Positions 7,966 through 16,702 of a stretch of DNA of 45,608 bases are shown here, one piece after another. The position numbers and the translations under genes are program-made. Each line of letters starts with the position of its first letter. Within the stretch, counting starts at the first letter, position 1. Source of the DNA: Burkholderiales bacterium (GTDB taxonomy: Bacteria > Pseudomonadota > Gammaproteobacteria > Burkholderiales > Burkholderiaceae_E); the NCBI GenBank assembly GCA_947487165.1, contig CANKWX010000028.1, positions 1 to 45,608 on the forward strand, read 5' to 3'. The notes under the pieces are model-generated. The model had not been told where the DNA came from. It was given only the letters and a program-made list of their open reading frames with translations, and did not search any database.

Positions 7966-9162
7966 TCAGCCTTCGGCCACGACAGCAGCCGCCGCGTCGA
8001 GTCCGCCATCGCCATGCGGGACACCGAGCGCCTTAAGCCCTGCTCCGATACAGCCCAGCGTTCCCAGAAGCGAGTGCGCGCTCAGATGGCCCATGTGGCC
8101 GACACGGAAGAAGTCGTGCCATCGCGGCGAGTCGAGCGGCGCCATGCCGATCCCAATGCCAAGCGTCAGTCCGGCATGCTGCTCGGTCCACTCGCGCAGC
8201 CGTGTGCCGTGGCCGGGCAGTTCGATCGCGGTAACCGCATGACTGCGATGCTCGCGATCGCGCACGTTCAGGCGAACACCGCCAGGACGCTCCCACGCTT
8301 CGAATGCCGCCCAGACGGTGCGCGCGAGCCTCGCGTGCCGGGCCCACACGGCCTCGATGCCCTCCTCGCGGACGATCATGTCGAGCGATTCGCGCAGCCC
8401 ATGCAGATGGTGCGTCGGCGCGGTACCGTTGAACCGCTGCGAGGGCGTGGGCGGGTTGGCTCGCGGGCGCCAGTCGAAGTGCCCGGTGACACAGTCGGCC
8501 CTGCCACGCGCATGGTCGGCACGATCGTTGAAGAACACGAACGCCATTCCGGGTGGCAGCATCAGGCCCTTTTGCGAACCGGCGATCAGCACATCGACGC
8601 CCCAGGCGTCCATCTCGATGCGGTCGCAGCCCAGCGAGGCGATGCAATCGGCCTGCAGGAGCGCCGGATGCGCCGCCGCATCGATCTCGCGGCGGATCGC
8701 TGCGAGATCGGCGCGCAGCGAGGTCGAGGTGTCGACGTGTACCACCAGCACCGAGCGGATCTCGTGGCTGCGGTCGGCGCGCAAGCGTTCACCGATGCGC
8801 GCTGGATCGATCGGCGATGCGTTCCCAAAATCGATCGTCTCGACCTGCAAGCCGAGCCCGTGCGCCATCTCCGCCCAACCGCGCCCGAAAGCGCCGACCA
8901 AGGGCACGAGCACACGATCACCGCGCGAGTGGGTGTTCGCGAGCGCCACCTCCCAGGCGGTGTGTCCGTTTCCGATGTACATCGCGAGCTGCTGGTCGGT
9001 GCGCGCGACTCGCTTGAGGTCAGGCACGAGCGATTTGGTCATCTCGACAAGCGGCCCGGTATAGATGTTCGGCGAGGCCCGGTGCATCGCGCGCAGTACG
9101 CGCTCCGGAATGATCGACGGGCCGGGAATGGCGAGGGTCTGGGGACCGTATGAGAGGCTCAT
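7966..9162 (-). CDS. Class V aminotransferase (serine/alanine-glyoxylate type)
   Basis: A 398-residue PLP enzyme of the alanine/serine-glyoxylate aminotransferase group. The N-terminus IPGPSIIPERVLRAMHRASPN is typical. The glycine loop GNGHTAWEVAL (about 64-75) replaces the usual G-S-G-T, and Lys198 in AGSQKGLMLPPG is the Schiff-base lysine. These enzymes move an amino group from serine, alanine or a related donor to glyoxylate or pyruvate. In photorespiration-like or methylotrophic metabolism they link glycine and hydroxypyruvate. The gene stands alone; two similar palindromes lie upstream. No clear Shine-Dalgarno sequence precedes the ATG. Confidence 0.85.
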   Translation of the reverse strand: MSLSYGPQTLAIPGPSIIPERVLRAMHRASPNIYTGPLVEMTKSLVPDLKRVARTDQQLAMYIGNGHTAWEVALANTHSRGDRVLVPLVGAFGRGWAEMAHGLGLQVETIDFGNASPIDPARIGERLRADRSHEIRSVLVVHVDTSTSLRADLAAIRREIDAAAHPALLQADCIASLGCDRIEMDAWGVDVLIAGSQKGLMLPPGMAFVFFNDRADHARGRADCVTGHFDWRPRANPPTPSQRFNGTAPTHHLHGLRESLDMIVREEGIEAVWARHARLARTVWAAFEAWERPGGVRLNVRDREHRSHAVTAIELPGHGTRLREWTEQHAGLTLGIGIGMAPLDSPRWHDFFRVGHMGHLSAHSLLGTLGCIGAGLKALGVPHGDGGLDAAAAVVAEG

Positions 9163-9193
9163 CGGGGAGTGGCTTTCGAGGGCGAAGGCGATT

Positions 9194-9259
9194 GGTGGAT
9201 ATCAACCGGATTGTCCCACGACGCAGGGTGTGCATGCAGAGGCAGCGTCGATATCAACG
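9194..9259. promoter_or_regulatory. Pair of palindromic sites upstream of the aminotransferase gene
   Basis: Two 14-base near-palindromes share the core GT-N-GATATC-A-AC: GGTGGATATCAACC at 9194-9207 and CGTCGATATCAACG at 9246-9259. Their centres are 52 bases apart, close to five helical turns. The first is about 32 bases upstream of the aminotransferase start; the second overlaps the stop codon of the zinc-ribbon gene. A dimeric regulator could bind both on one DNA face. No known operator was recognised. Confidence 0.35.
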
Positions 9260-10315
9260 GCTTGCGGCAGGGCCACTTCTGTCTCCAGACGGCACACCGC
9301 ATGCATAGCAGAACTTCGAGAAAGCACTCTTGCGTGCTTTGCACGCACTGCAGTGGTCATGTAGACCGATTCCGCAATGCGGGCAGAAGTCCAGCCTGAC
9401 GTCCTTCAGGTCGATCGGCCTCTCGCATCCCGGGCAGACACTTTTCGCCAGCCGACCCAAGGCCACGTCATAACTCAGTTCATCACGACGCAGTGATTCG
9501 GGCAGCAACTCTGCCTGCTTCTGCCGTTCCAGATAGTCCTGCAGCGCGATGATCCCGTAGCGTCCAACGATCAGGGTCAGCACGATTCCGACGACATACC
9601 GAACATAACCACCCCATGAAGGCAGGTAGGGCACCAGCTCGACAAAGAAAGCCACCAGGGCGAAAAAGATGAAGCCCCACACGAAGGGCCAATACAGGCC
9701 GTTGCGGTGTCTGACGAACAGATAGCCCGCCACTGCCAGCAAGGGCAGCGTAAGAGCCAGCCTGTAGAGAAACACCCGCAATTCCAGCGCGCGTTGGGCT
9801 GCCGAGAAGGCGTCCCGCCCGCCCTCCAGGATCTCCGACATCTGCGACTGCGCACGTTGCGCCGCCTGCTCTGCATCCAGCAGCACCTGTTGCTGTCTTT
9901 CAACGGCCGCTAGCGCCTGGCGCTCTGTTTGTCTCAAGGACTCCAGTGTTCTGGTGCGGTTGATCACCTCCGGGTCCTGCTCGCTGCGCTGGGTCACACT
10001 TCTTGTGGACAACCAGTTGTTGAAGCTGTCCTGCGCGCTGGCGGTGTCCGACTCAGCCGAACGCAGCTTCAACTGCGCCTGATCCAGCGCCGCATCCGCA
10101 ACCGTGCTGCGCTTGCTCGCCTCTTCGACGACCAGACGCTGGCGCTCAACGGCCTGTGCATCGCTGAACTGCTCAAGGCTGAGGTTTCCCTCGACATTGG
10201 GCAGATCGCCAACCACGGTCCTGCCGAGCCCAATGAGGAAGGATGCGAAAACAAAGGCGACCACCCAAAGGCCGCGTCGGAACCATTTTTCAGAGAGTCG
10301 AAGGGACTTGTTCAT
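9254..10315 (-). CDS. Membrane protein with coiled coil and C-terminal double zinc ribbon
   Basis: A 353-residue protein with a distinct architecture. One N-terminal membrane segment (about 15-33) is followed by a long Glu/Gln/Ala/Arg-rich coiled coil (about 50-175). Two or three membrane segments follow between about 180 and 255 (LALTLPLLAVAGYLFV, FVWGFIFFALVAFFVEL, YVVGIVLTLIVGRYGII). The tail carries four Cys pairs of zinc-ribbon type (C-P-G-C, C-P-H-C, C-S-A-C, C-Y-A-C) at about 293-340. The coiled coil is probably periplasmic and the ribbons cytoplasmic. The family is seen in many Proteobacteria, usually named only as zinc-ribbon domain protein. Function unknown; a scaffold or sensor is possible. 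Confidence 0.7.
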   Translation of the reverse strand: MNKSLRLSEKWFRRGLWVVAFVFASFLIGLGRTVVGDLPNVEGNLSLEQFSDAQAVERQRLVVEEASKRSTVADAALDQAQLKLRSAESDTASAQDSFNNWLSTRSVTQRSEQDPEVINRTRTLESLRQTERQALAAVERQQQVLLDAEQAAQRAQSQMSEILEGGRDAFSAAQRALELRVFLYRLALTLPLLAVAGYLFVRHRNGLYWPFVWGFIFFALVAFFVELVPYLPSWGGYVRYVVGIVLTLIVGRYGIIALQDYLERQKQAELLPESLRRDELSYDVALGRLAKSVCPGCERPIDLKDVRLDFCPHCGIGLHDHCSACKARKSAFSKFCYACGVPSGDRSGPAASR

Positions 10316-10519
10316 GGAAGATTGCGGGGATAACCCGGGAGTGTTTCAGGGAATGAAGCAACGCGGGGGTGGTGATGCCTTAGAGGCGCCAGCACCACGG
10401 CGAGTCGACTTTAATCTAAAGGGTATGTCGCAAGTGCATGGTCGTTGCAGCACCGACAGCATTACCGACTGAGCAGGCAATCGTTCATTCAGCCATCCCT
10501 GCGAGTAAGCCCGCCATCC

Positions 10520-10525
10520 TATAAT
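10520..10525 (+). promoter_or_regulatory. Consensus -10 element (TATAAT)
   Basis: A perfect TATAAT lies 29 bases before the ATG of the small exported protein at 10555. No good -35 element is found 16-18 bases upstream, so the promoter may rely on an activator. The 239 bases between the divergent start codons at 10315 and 10555 hold nothing else that I recognise. Confidence 0.4.
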
Positions 10526-10554
10526 TCGGCCGGTTTCCTTTTCGGGGGCGTTCG

Positions 10555-11010
10555 ATGTTCAGGTACTTTTCAAGCCACTTTCGTGCATCCATCGCAGCAC
10601 TGTCGCTTGCCCTTGGATTCGTCTGGAGTGGCAGTGCAGCGCACGCGTTTGAGGCCACCACCCGACTGACGAATGTCGCCATCACTGATCGGGATGTCGG
10701 ACAGGCGCTCAGCGCGGGGCTTGACCGCGCTTTCGATCAGACCTTTCCTGAGCAATTGTACGGCGTCCGCGTGATAGTCGATGCCATCGATCTGCGAAAC
10801 GGTCAGATGGTGATTTACATGAGTCTGGGCCTGTCGCGGCGGCTGCCCAATGGTCAGCATCTGCAGCAGCATGCCACCCGGTCACATGCATTGATTCTGC
10901 CTTCGGCAATCGCTCCCCAGCATCAAAACGAGGCCGTGGTGGACCACCTGACGCAGTTGGCGGGCGCGTTTTCTCAGGCCATGACCCAAAACGCCGGCCG
11001 CGTGCGCTGA
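10555..11010 (+). CDS. Small exported hypothetical protein
   Basis: A 151-residue protein with a clear Sec signal peptide: basic head, hydrophobic core SIAALSLALGFVWSG, and a cleavage site after AHA at residue 31. The mature part of about 120 residues has a mixed pattern (TRLTNVAITDRDVGQAL, YGVRVIVDAIDLRNGQMVIYM) suggesting a compact alpha/beta domain. It has no cysteine and no membrane segment. It is likely periplasmic. I do not recognise the family. It has its own -10 element and no operon partner. Confidence 0.6.
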   Translation: MFRYFSSHFRASIAALSLALGFVWSGSAAHAFEATTRLTNVAITDRDVGQALSAGLDRAFDQTFPEQLYGVRVIVDAIDLRNGQMVIYMSLGLSRRLPNGQHLQQHATRSHALILPSAIAPQHQNEAVVDHLTQLAGAFSQAMTQNAGRVR

Positions 11011-11094
11011 ATGACGCCGTCGTGTCGCGTGAGCGCATGAATGGCATGTCAACATTCGGTTCGGCTCTTGCGCCATGAGGGTCACTGGCGAAGC

Positions 11095-12117
11095 TCACCT
11101 CGGCCCAGGCGTCGAGGCGACAGGATTGATCACGACTCGCCCAATCACCTCGCGTGCGGCCAGCCTGTCGAGTGCTGCGCGCCAGTCGTCGAGTCGATAG
11201 CGGGCCAGGGTTTCAGGGCGCAAGCGACCCTGTTCGCACCAGGCAAAGAGTTCGGCCATCGCCGCTCTCACCCGAGCCTCTTCGCGCGGATGGGCGGCCT
11301 GTTTCGACCATCCCAGGTAATAGCCCCAATAGAGCCCGATCACATCGAAGTTCTTGACCAGCAGGATGTTGGCCGGCACGCGAGGAATCGTGCCGCTGGC
11401 AAAGCCCATCGTGATCAGGCGGCCCTCGGGTGCGATGCACCGAATCGATTCGTCGAAGGCCTCGCCGCCCACCGGGTCGAAGATCACTTCGGCGCCTCGG
11501 CCATCGGTCAGGGCAAGCACGTGCTCGCGGATTGACTGCTCGCGGTGGTTGATCACGACATCGGCCCCATGCCGTCGGCAGGCCTCGGCCTTGAGCGGGC
11601 TGCTGACCGAGGCGATCACACGCGCGCCAAGGCATTTCGCGATGTCGATGGCGGCGAGTCCGCTGCCGCCCGCTGCGCCATGGACCAGAACGGTGTCGCC
11701 AGGCAGCACGCGGGCGCGCCAGACCAGCCCGGCATAGGCGGTGGCATAGATCGTGGGAAACTGAACTGCGGCGTCGAAGTCGATGGCCTCGGGCAGCGCA
11801 TAGACGGTGCGCTCGGGGGCAACCACCAGCTCGGCAAAGCCGCCGTTGCGCACGCTCGCGGCGACCCGGTCACCCGGTCGAAAACGGCTGACCTTCGCGC
11901 CGCATTCGATCACGATGCCGCTGACTTCGGTGCCCGGTGTAAACGGCACCGGGGGCGTGTTCTGATGCTTGCCGGCCAGCACCAGCAGATTGGCAAAGCT
12001 CACGCCGGTCGATGCAATGGCAATGCGCACGCCATGCTCGTCGACCACAGGCTCCGGCAGGGTCTCGATCTGTACCGCCGCATCATTGCCGCACTCTCGA
12101 CAGACCACCGCGCGCAT
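11095..12117 (-). CDS. Zinc-less MDR, NADPH:quinone oxidoreductase-like
   Basis: A 340-residue medium-chain dehydrogenase/reductase of the quinone oxidoreductase type. The N-terminal GroES-like half has GTEVSGIVIECGAKVSRFRPGD, and the Rossmann half has VLVHGAAGGSGLAAIDIAK (about 145-165) for NAD(P)H binding. The Cys and His zinc ligands of alcohol dehydrogenases are not in place, as expected for this class. The ATG at 12117 is directly preceded by a GTG (12120), and the stop of the upstream crotonase overlaps them. An aagga site lies 8 bases upstream, inside that gene. The two genes are therefore translationally coupled. Likely a reductase of enoyl or quinone compounds in the same CoA pathway. 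Confidence 0.8.
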   Translation of the reverse strand: MRAVVCRECGNDAAVQIETLPEPVVDEHGVRIAIASTGVSFANLLVLAGKHQNTPPVPFTPGTEVSGIVIECGAKVSRFRPGDRVAASVRNGGFAELVVAPERTVYALPEAIDFDAAVQFPTIYATAYAGLVWRARVLPGDTVLVHGAAGGSGLAAIDIAKCLGARVIASVSSPLKAEACRRHGADVVINHREQSIREHVLALTDGRGAEVIFDPVGGEAFDESIRCIAPEGRLITMGFASGTIPRVPANILLVKNFDVIGLYWGYYLGWSKQAAHPREEARVRAAMAELFAWCEQGRLRPETLARYRLDDWRAALDRLAAREVIGRVVINPVASTPGPR

Positions 12118-12923
12118 CACGACCGATCCTTTGAGGCCGAGGCTGTCATCGAGCCATGGCGACCGTCGCCCTGCGCGAATCGGCTCGCGCCGGCTCGGGC
12201 CTCTTTCTGTCTGGCCTCAGTGGCGAGTTCGAGCTCTCGGGCGATCGCCTGGTCGTGAGGCAGATCGGCCTGCTCAATGGCGGAGGCGCGATCGGAGCGC
12301 ATCGCGATCTGCGGAAACTGCGCCATCTGCAGCGCCAGCGACTGCGCTTGTGCAAGCGCACAGCCGTCATCGACCACGCGGTTGGCCAGTCCGATCCGCT
12401 TGGCCTCTTCGCCACTGACGCTGCGGGCGGTCAGCAGCATGTCCATTGCCCGGCTCATGCCGATCAGCCGCGGCAGCCGCACGGTGGTGCCATCGCTCAT
12501 CGGTACGCCCCAGCGGCGTGACAGCACCGCAAACGAAGCGCTGCGTTCTGCAATCCGCAGATCACACCACAGCGCGACCCCCAATCCGCCGGCGCAGGCA
12601 TGGCCCGCGACCGCAGCAATGACCGGCTTTCGGCAGGGTCGATGAAGCGGACCTTGCGCACTGCCGGCGAAGGGAATGTAGTCGACGCCCGAGGCCAGTT
12701 CCTTGAGGTCGGCGCCGGCGCAAAAATGGCCGCCTGCGCCGGTCAGGACCGCAACTGCGCTTGACTCATCGGACTCGAAGGCCGCAATCGCTGCGGCCAG
12801 CGCCAGAGTCGCCTCGCGATCGAGTGCATTGCGTGCCTGCGGACGATTGATGATGATCGTGGTGACCGGGCCCTGCGTTTCGATCAGGATCTTGCCGCTG
12901 ATCAACGGCTCTGTTTTCGGCAT
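12117..12923 (-). CDS. Crotonase-family protein lacking the catalytic glutamates
   Basis: A 268-residue crotonase-fold protein. The CoA-binding oxyanion loops are present (GGHFCAGADLKEL and AGHACAGGLGVALWCDLR). It belongs to the subgroup with SRRWGVPMSDGTTVRLPRL. Where enoyl-CoA hydratases have the first catalytic Glu (G-G-x-E-L-A), this protein reads G-G-L-G-V-A, with the codon ggg for Gly. The position of the second catalytic Glu is Ser within AVLSRRWG. Classic hydration is thus unlikely; isomerase, thioesterase or a structural role are alternatives. The Met at 12923 is chosen because conserved sequence begins there and ggaga lies upstream; a longer open frame to 13028 is not crotonase-like. 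It is coupled to the MDR gene downstream. Confidence 0.8.
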   Translation of the reverse strand: MPKTEPLISGKILIETQGPVTTIIINRPQARNALDREATLALAAAIAAFESDESSAVAVLTGAGGHFCAGADLKELASGVDYIPFAGSAQGPLHRPCRKPVIAAVAGHACAGGLGVALWCDLRIAERSASFAVLSRRWGVPMSDGTTVRLPRLIGMSRAMDMLLTARSVSGEEAKRIGLANRVVDDGCALAQAQSLALQMAQFPQIAMRSDRASAIEQADLPHDQAIARELELATEARQKEARAGASRFAQGDGRHGSMTASASKDRS

Positions 12924-13045
12924 GATGGGGTGTCTCCAACTGGCTCGAGTGTAGTCGACGCCTGCTGACCCGACACTGTGCGCCACACTCCGGGTTACCC
13001 TGCGGATCGCCCTTTCCGCAATCTTCAAATCTGTTGCAGGACACC

Positions 13046-14029
13046 ATGAAACTGATTGAAGCCAGCCGCCTCGACTCGATTGCCGACTATGCGATCCGTG
13101 AGGTCGAGATGCCGGTACCCGGCCCGCGGGAGGTGCTCATCCAGGTCGTTGCCTGCGGTGTCGGCTATGTTGATTCGCTGGTCTCGCTCGGGCGCTATCA
13201 GGTCAAGCCGGCCCTGCCGCATACGCCGGGCCAGGAGGTCGGTGGACGCATCGCGGCGGTGGGTGCTCAGGTCGAGGGCCTGGCTATCGGCGATCGGGTG
13301 ATGGCGCGAGTCAGCGGTGGCTTTGCACAGTTTGTCAGGGCGCACGCCCGCGATGTACAGACGATTCCTGCATCGATGAGCGAGGCGCAGGCCGCGGGGT
13401 TTCGCGTCAATTACCTCACTGCGCTGCATGGCCTTCGCGATCGCGCCGCGCTCGCGGCCGGCGAGACCTTGCTGGTGCTGGGTGCTGCAGGCGGGGTCGG
13501 CGCTGCCGCCGTGCAGATCGGCCGTCTGATGGGGGCGCGCGTGATCGCCACCGGCTCGACCCAGGCCAAGCGCGACTTTGCGCAGGCCGCCGGCGCCCAC
13601 GAGGTGATGGACACGGCAAGCAATGGCTGGCGTGATCGCCTCAAGGCGCTGTGCGACGGCAAAGGCCCGGATGTGGTGTTCGACCCGGTCTGCGGGCCGC
13701 TTTTCGAGCTGGCCTTTCGCTCGATCAACTGGGAAGGCCGGCATCTGGTGGTGGGCTTCGTGGGCGGCGCGATACCGGCCCTGCCCGCGAACCTGTCACT
13801 GCTGAAAGGCGCTGCCCTGGTAGGCGTGGACGTGCGACAGTTCCTGGGATTCGAGCCCGAGAAGGCGGCCGCTGAACTCGCCGAGCTGCTGCAGTGGGTC
13901 GGCGATGGTCGCCTGTCGCCACCGGTCGGGCGTGAGTTTGCCTTCGAGGACTATCGACAGGCGCTCGACTATGCCCTGAGCGGGCAGGGCGTCGGCAAGA
14001 CCCTCCTGAGAGTGTCTGCCGATTGCTGA
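13046..14029 (+). CDS. MDR family oxidoreductase, quinone reductase-like
   Basis: A 327-residue medium-chain reductase, a distant paralogue of the MDR gene at 11.1-12.1 kb. The substrate half has HTPGQEVGGRIAAVGAQVEG, the nucleotide-binding half LVLGAAGGVGAAAVQIGRLM (about 148-167). No zinc ligands are seen. The ATG at 13046 has agga 7 bases upstream and is preferred to an in-frame TTG at 13034. Its stop TGA (14027-14029) touches the stop of the convergent SDR gene with no base between. It faces the crotonase/MDR pair from the other side of a 122-base divergent region, so shared regulation is possible. Confidence 0.8.
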   Translation: MKLIEASRLDSIADYAIREVEMPVPGPREVLIQVVACGVGYVDSLVSLGRYQVKPALPHTPGQEVGGRIAAVGAQVEGLAIGDRVMARVSGGFAQFVRAHARDVQTIPASMSEAQAAGFRVNYLTALHGLRDRAALAAGETLLVLGAAGGVGAAAVQIGRLMGARVIATGSTQAKRDFAQAAGAHEVMDTASNGWRDRLKALCDGKGPDVVFDPVCGPLFELAFRSINWEGRHLVVGFVGGAIPALPANLSLLKGAALVGVDVRQFLGFEPEKAAAELAELLQWVGDGRLSPPVGREFAFEDYRQALDYALSGQGVGKTLLRVSADC

Positions 14030-14833
14030 TCAGTCGGGCCGACGCACCGATCCGGCGGTCATGCCGCCATCGATGACCAGTTCAGCACCGGTCATGTGAC
14101 GTGAGGCGTCACTGGCCAGGAACAGCACGCCATTGGCGATTTCCTCGGCCTGTGCCGGCACGCCTAATGGGACACCGACTTTTGCCATGGCGAAGGGATC
14201 GAGCGCGCCAGCCTGCCCGCCGCCGGCGGGTGTCGCCGCTTTGGTCCAGATCGGCGTGACGATGATGCCGGGGTGGACCGAGTTGACGCGGATGCGATCG
14301 CCGGCCGCCGCGCACTCCATCGCCATCGATTTGGCAAACAGGCGCACGGCGCCTTTGCTGGCACTGTAGCCCGCGAGGTTGGCAGCGCCGCGAAGCCCCG
14401 CAACCGACGACATGATGATCACCGAGCCACCGCCACCGCTGCGGCGCATGGCCGGAATCGCGTGCTTGACGGTAAGAAAGACGCCGTCGATGTTGACCGC
14501 GTTCTGGCGGCGAAATTCGGCCAGCGACATCGTGAGCGCTGGCCCGAAGACCGCGATGCCGGCATTGGCCACGGCAATGTCGAGTCGACCATGGGTGCGC
14601 TCGATACTGGCAATGATCTCGGGCCAGGCGGCTTCATCGGTCACGTCCTGGCGAACGAAACTCGCATTGCCGCCCTGCGCGACGATGTCAGCGGCCAGCG
14701 TCTTGCCGGCGGCATCGTCCAGGTCGGTGATGACGACACGCGCGCCTTCGCTTGCCAGAAGCCTTGCACAGGCGGCGCCGATGCCCGAGGCACCGCCGGT
14801 AATGAATGCCACTTTGCCTTCGACCTGTCCCAT
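14030..14833 (-). CDS. Short-chain dehydrogenase/reductase (SDR)
   Basis: A 267-residue classical SDR. The cofactor motif is TGGASGIG near residue 13, the acidic VITDLDDA at about 38 suggests NAD preference, and NAG is at about 93. The catalytic Ser is in MSSVAG, followed by Tyr-Ser-Ala-Ser-Lys. The C-terminal GAELVIDGGMTAG is typical. The start at 14833 is chosen because the family N-terminus (GKVAFITGG) follows within 10 residues and gggac lies upstream; an extension to 14896 is not supported. Substrate unknown. It is convergent with the preceding MDR gene. Confidence 0.85.
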   Translation of the reverse strand: MGQVEGKVAFITGGASGIGAACARLLASEGARVVITDLDDAAGKTLAADIVAQGGNASFVRQDVTDEAAWPEIIASIERTHGRLDIAVANAGIAVFGPALTMSLAEFRRQNAVNIDGVFLTVKHAIPAMRRSGGGGSVIIMSSVAGLRGAANLAGYSASKGAVRLFAKSMAMECAAAGDRIRVNSVHPGIIVTPIWTKAATPAGGGQAGALDPFAMAKVGVPLGVPAQAEEIANGVLFLASDASRHMTGAELVIDGGMTAGSVRRPD

Positions 14834-15034
14834 GGTGTCCCTGTTTGTCTGGATGTTTGATGAGTAAAACACTGGCAGCGATGCCTGCAAACTCATGATA
14901 ACCGTCGGCGTCGTGCTGCATCATCAAGTCACAGAGCCTCATGTTGATGCTCGTAGGCCAAAGGCTCACTTCATTGACGTCAGCACCGACGTAAAATCGC
15001 GACCCATGTTTCAACCTGGACGAGGCCGGCTGCA

Positions 15035-15373
15035 ATGACCGACGACACATTTTTTACCGACATCCTCACCACCGCGGTTGAAGGCGGTATCGACCATTGG
15101 GCGAGTGCGCGCCGTCACGAGCTGGGTGATGCCGGATATCGACGTCTTGAGGTGACTGACCATGACGGTGAGCTTGGGTGGCAGCTGCTGGATGCGACGG
15201 TGGTGTCCAGAGGGGTGGCGATGATCCTGCAAGACGGGCAGACAGTGCTGGACGAAGCCTGGGCCGGGATGCTTCGCGAGGCGCGCGCGGCAGGCAATTC
15301 AAGCCTGATCAATGCCGAGTTGGCCGACTACATCGTTCAGGTCGGTCTATTTGGCGAGGTGGTTTTCAATTGA
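15035..15373 (+). CDS. Small hypothetical protein with a D-x-L-T-T-A-V-E-G-G-I-x-x-W motif
   Basis: A 112-residue soluble protein. It opens with FFTDILTTAVEGGIDHWASA and closes with SSLINAELADYIVQVGLFGEVVFN. I have a faint memory of this N-terminal pattern in short proteins of phages, plasmids and actinobacteria, but no function is known to me. Acidic, no signal peptide, no membrane segment, no Cys. The upstream gagg is 9-12 bases from the ATG. The 201 bases before it, shared with the divergent SDR gene, hold no other gene. Its 3' end overlaps the end of the convergent MFS gene by 27 bases. Confidence 0.5.
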   Translation: MTDDTFFTDILTTAVEGGIDHWASARRHELGDAGYRRLEVTDHDGELGWQLLDATVVSRGVAMILQDGQTVLDEAWAGMLREARAAGNSSLINAELADYIVQVGLFGEVVFN

Positions 15374-16594
15374 TGCGCGTTCGCGACGGCCACCGAGCAC
15401 CAGAACAAGACATCCCGCCGAGGTGAGCACTGCCGCGAGTGCAAGCCCCGGGCGATAGTTGCCAAAGCCGTCGCGCAGCGCGCCGAGCAGAAAGGGGCCA
15501 AAAGCCGAACTGAGCTGGATCACGGTGGCGGCCGTGCCATAGGTGGCACCGAAGGCACTCGCACCGAACTCGCGGCGCACGACCACTGGACCGAGCGTCG
15601 TGACATGGCCGATGCCCTAGCCGTAAGCAAGGCTTGCGACCACCAGCACCCATGCGCTCGGCCCGGCGGCGATGGCGATCAGCGCCAGGGTCTGAAGCGC
15701 CAGGATGCCGGCGGCAAGCCGTCGCACATCGACGCGGTCGACGATTCGCACCAGGATCATCCGGCCGATCAGTGCGGCGACGCCCGCGGCACTCACCAGA
15801 AGGCCTGCCCCATGAGCGCCGAGCGTTGACTCGGCCAGCTTCACATGGTGGGTGATGAAGCCGATCTGAACCGTGAGCGCGAGTGCGAAACCGGTTGTCG
15901 TGCTCCACAGCAGTCTCGAGCGGTTACCTGAATGGGCGATCGGCACTGGCGCGGTGGCAACCGGTTCGCCAGCTGCAGGGATATCCCCATCGCGATTCAG
16001 CCCGAGATCTTCGGGATGTCGATAGCGCAGGACGATGCCGATCAGCGGCAGCAGCACGGCGAGAGCCAGGAGCGCTGCAAGCAACAGCCCGCCTTCGAGG
16101 CCGAAGCGGGCGAGGGTCGCGATCAGCAGTGGCACGCCGACGATGGCACCGAGGCTCGCGCCCATCAGGGCCAGGGTGATCGACCGCCCCTGATGCCGCT
16201 CGAACCAGGGGGCGACGGTGGCCGAAATGCCGGTCGTCGACAAAGTCGACCATCCGATGCCGACCAGCGCGAAGCAGGGATACAGCTGCCAGGGTGAGGC
16301 GACCTGCCCGATCAGCGCGACTCCGCCGGCAAGCGACAGGCAGCCGATCGAGAGCACCGGCTTAGGACCCCAGCGATCGATGCTGCGCCCGACAACTCGC
16401 TGTACTGCCGCGCTAACAAGAAAAAACAGGGTGATTGCCGAGGAAATCGTCGAGACCGTCCAGCCTCGTTCTGCGGTGAGCGACTGCAGGTAAACGCTCG
16501 ATCCAAAGAGCCCGAGACTCCATGCAAAAGCCGCAATCACGAAACAGGCGGCAACAATGTGCCAGCCGTAGAACAGTCCTGCTTGCTGCCTCAT
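15347..16594 (-). pseudogene. MFS transporter interrupted by one in-frame amber codon
   Basis: From Met at 16594 the frame reads 325 residues of a monocarboxylate-type MFS permease (FYGWHIVAACFVIAAFAWSL at the N-terminus, 12-helix pattern, GRSIDRWGPKPVL between helices 2 and 3). A TAG at 15617-15619 stops it after SLAYG. The same frame resumes at once as GIGHVTTLGPVVVRREFGAS and continues through the last helices to TAG at 15347-15349. Read through, the protein would be about 415 residues, the normal length. A single base change from TTG (Leu) or TGG/TCG would explain it. Either a recent pseudogene, a sequencing error, or a read-through codon. The truncated product would lack about two helices. 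Confidence 0.8.
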
Positions 16595-16702
16595 CGGTGT
16601 CGCCTCATGGGTGCCGTCATTGGCCCGCTTATACTTTCCCGATTGCGTTTTCCAATTGCGCATGCGCCCTGGCGCCTGCAAGCTTCCTGGCTGTGAGCCC
16701 CC

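Noticed and set aside
7906-9153. Long plus-strand open frame of 415 codons
   Set aside because: It is the antisense shadow of the class V aminotransferase. The product is rich in Arg, His and Gly without any motif, while the other strand has all PLP-enzyme signatures.
14024-14035. TGATCA palindrome at the junction of two convergent stops as a regulatory site
   Set aside because: Two abutting stop codons on opposite strands create it automatically.
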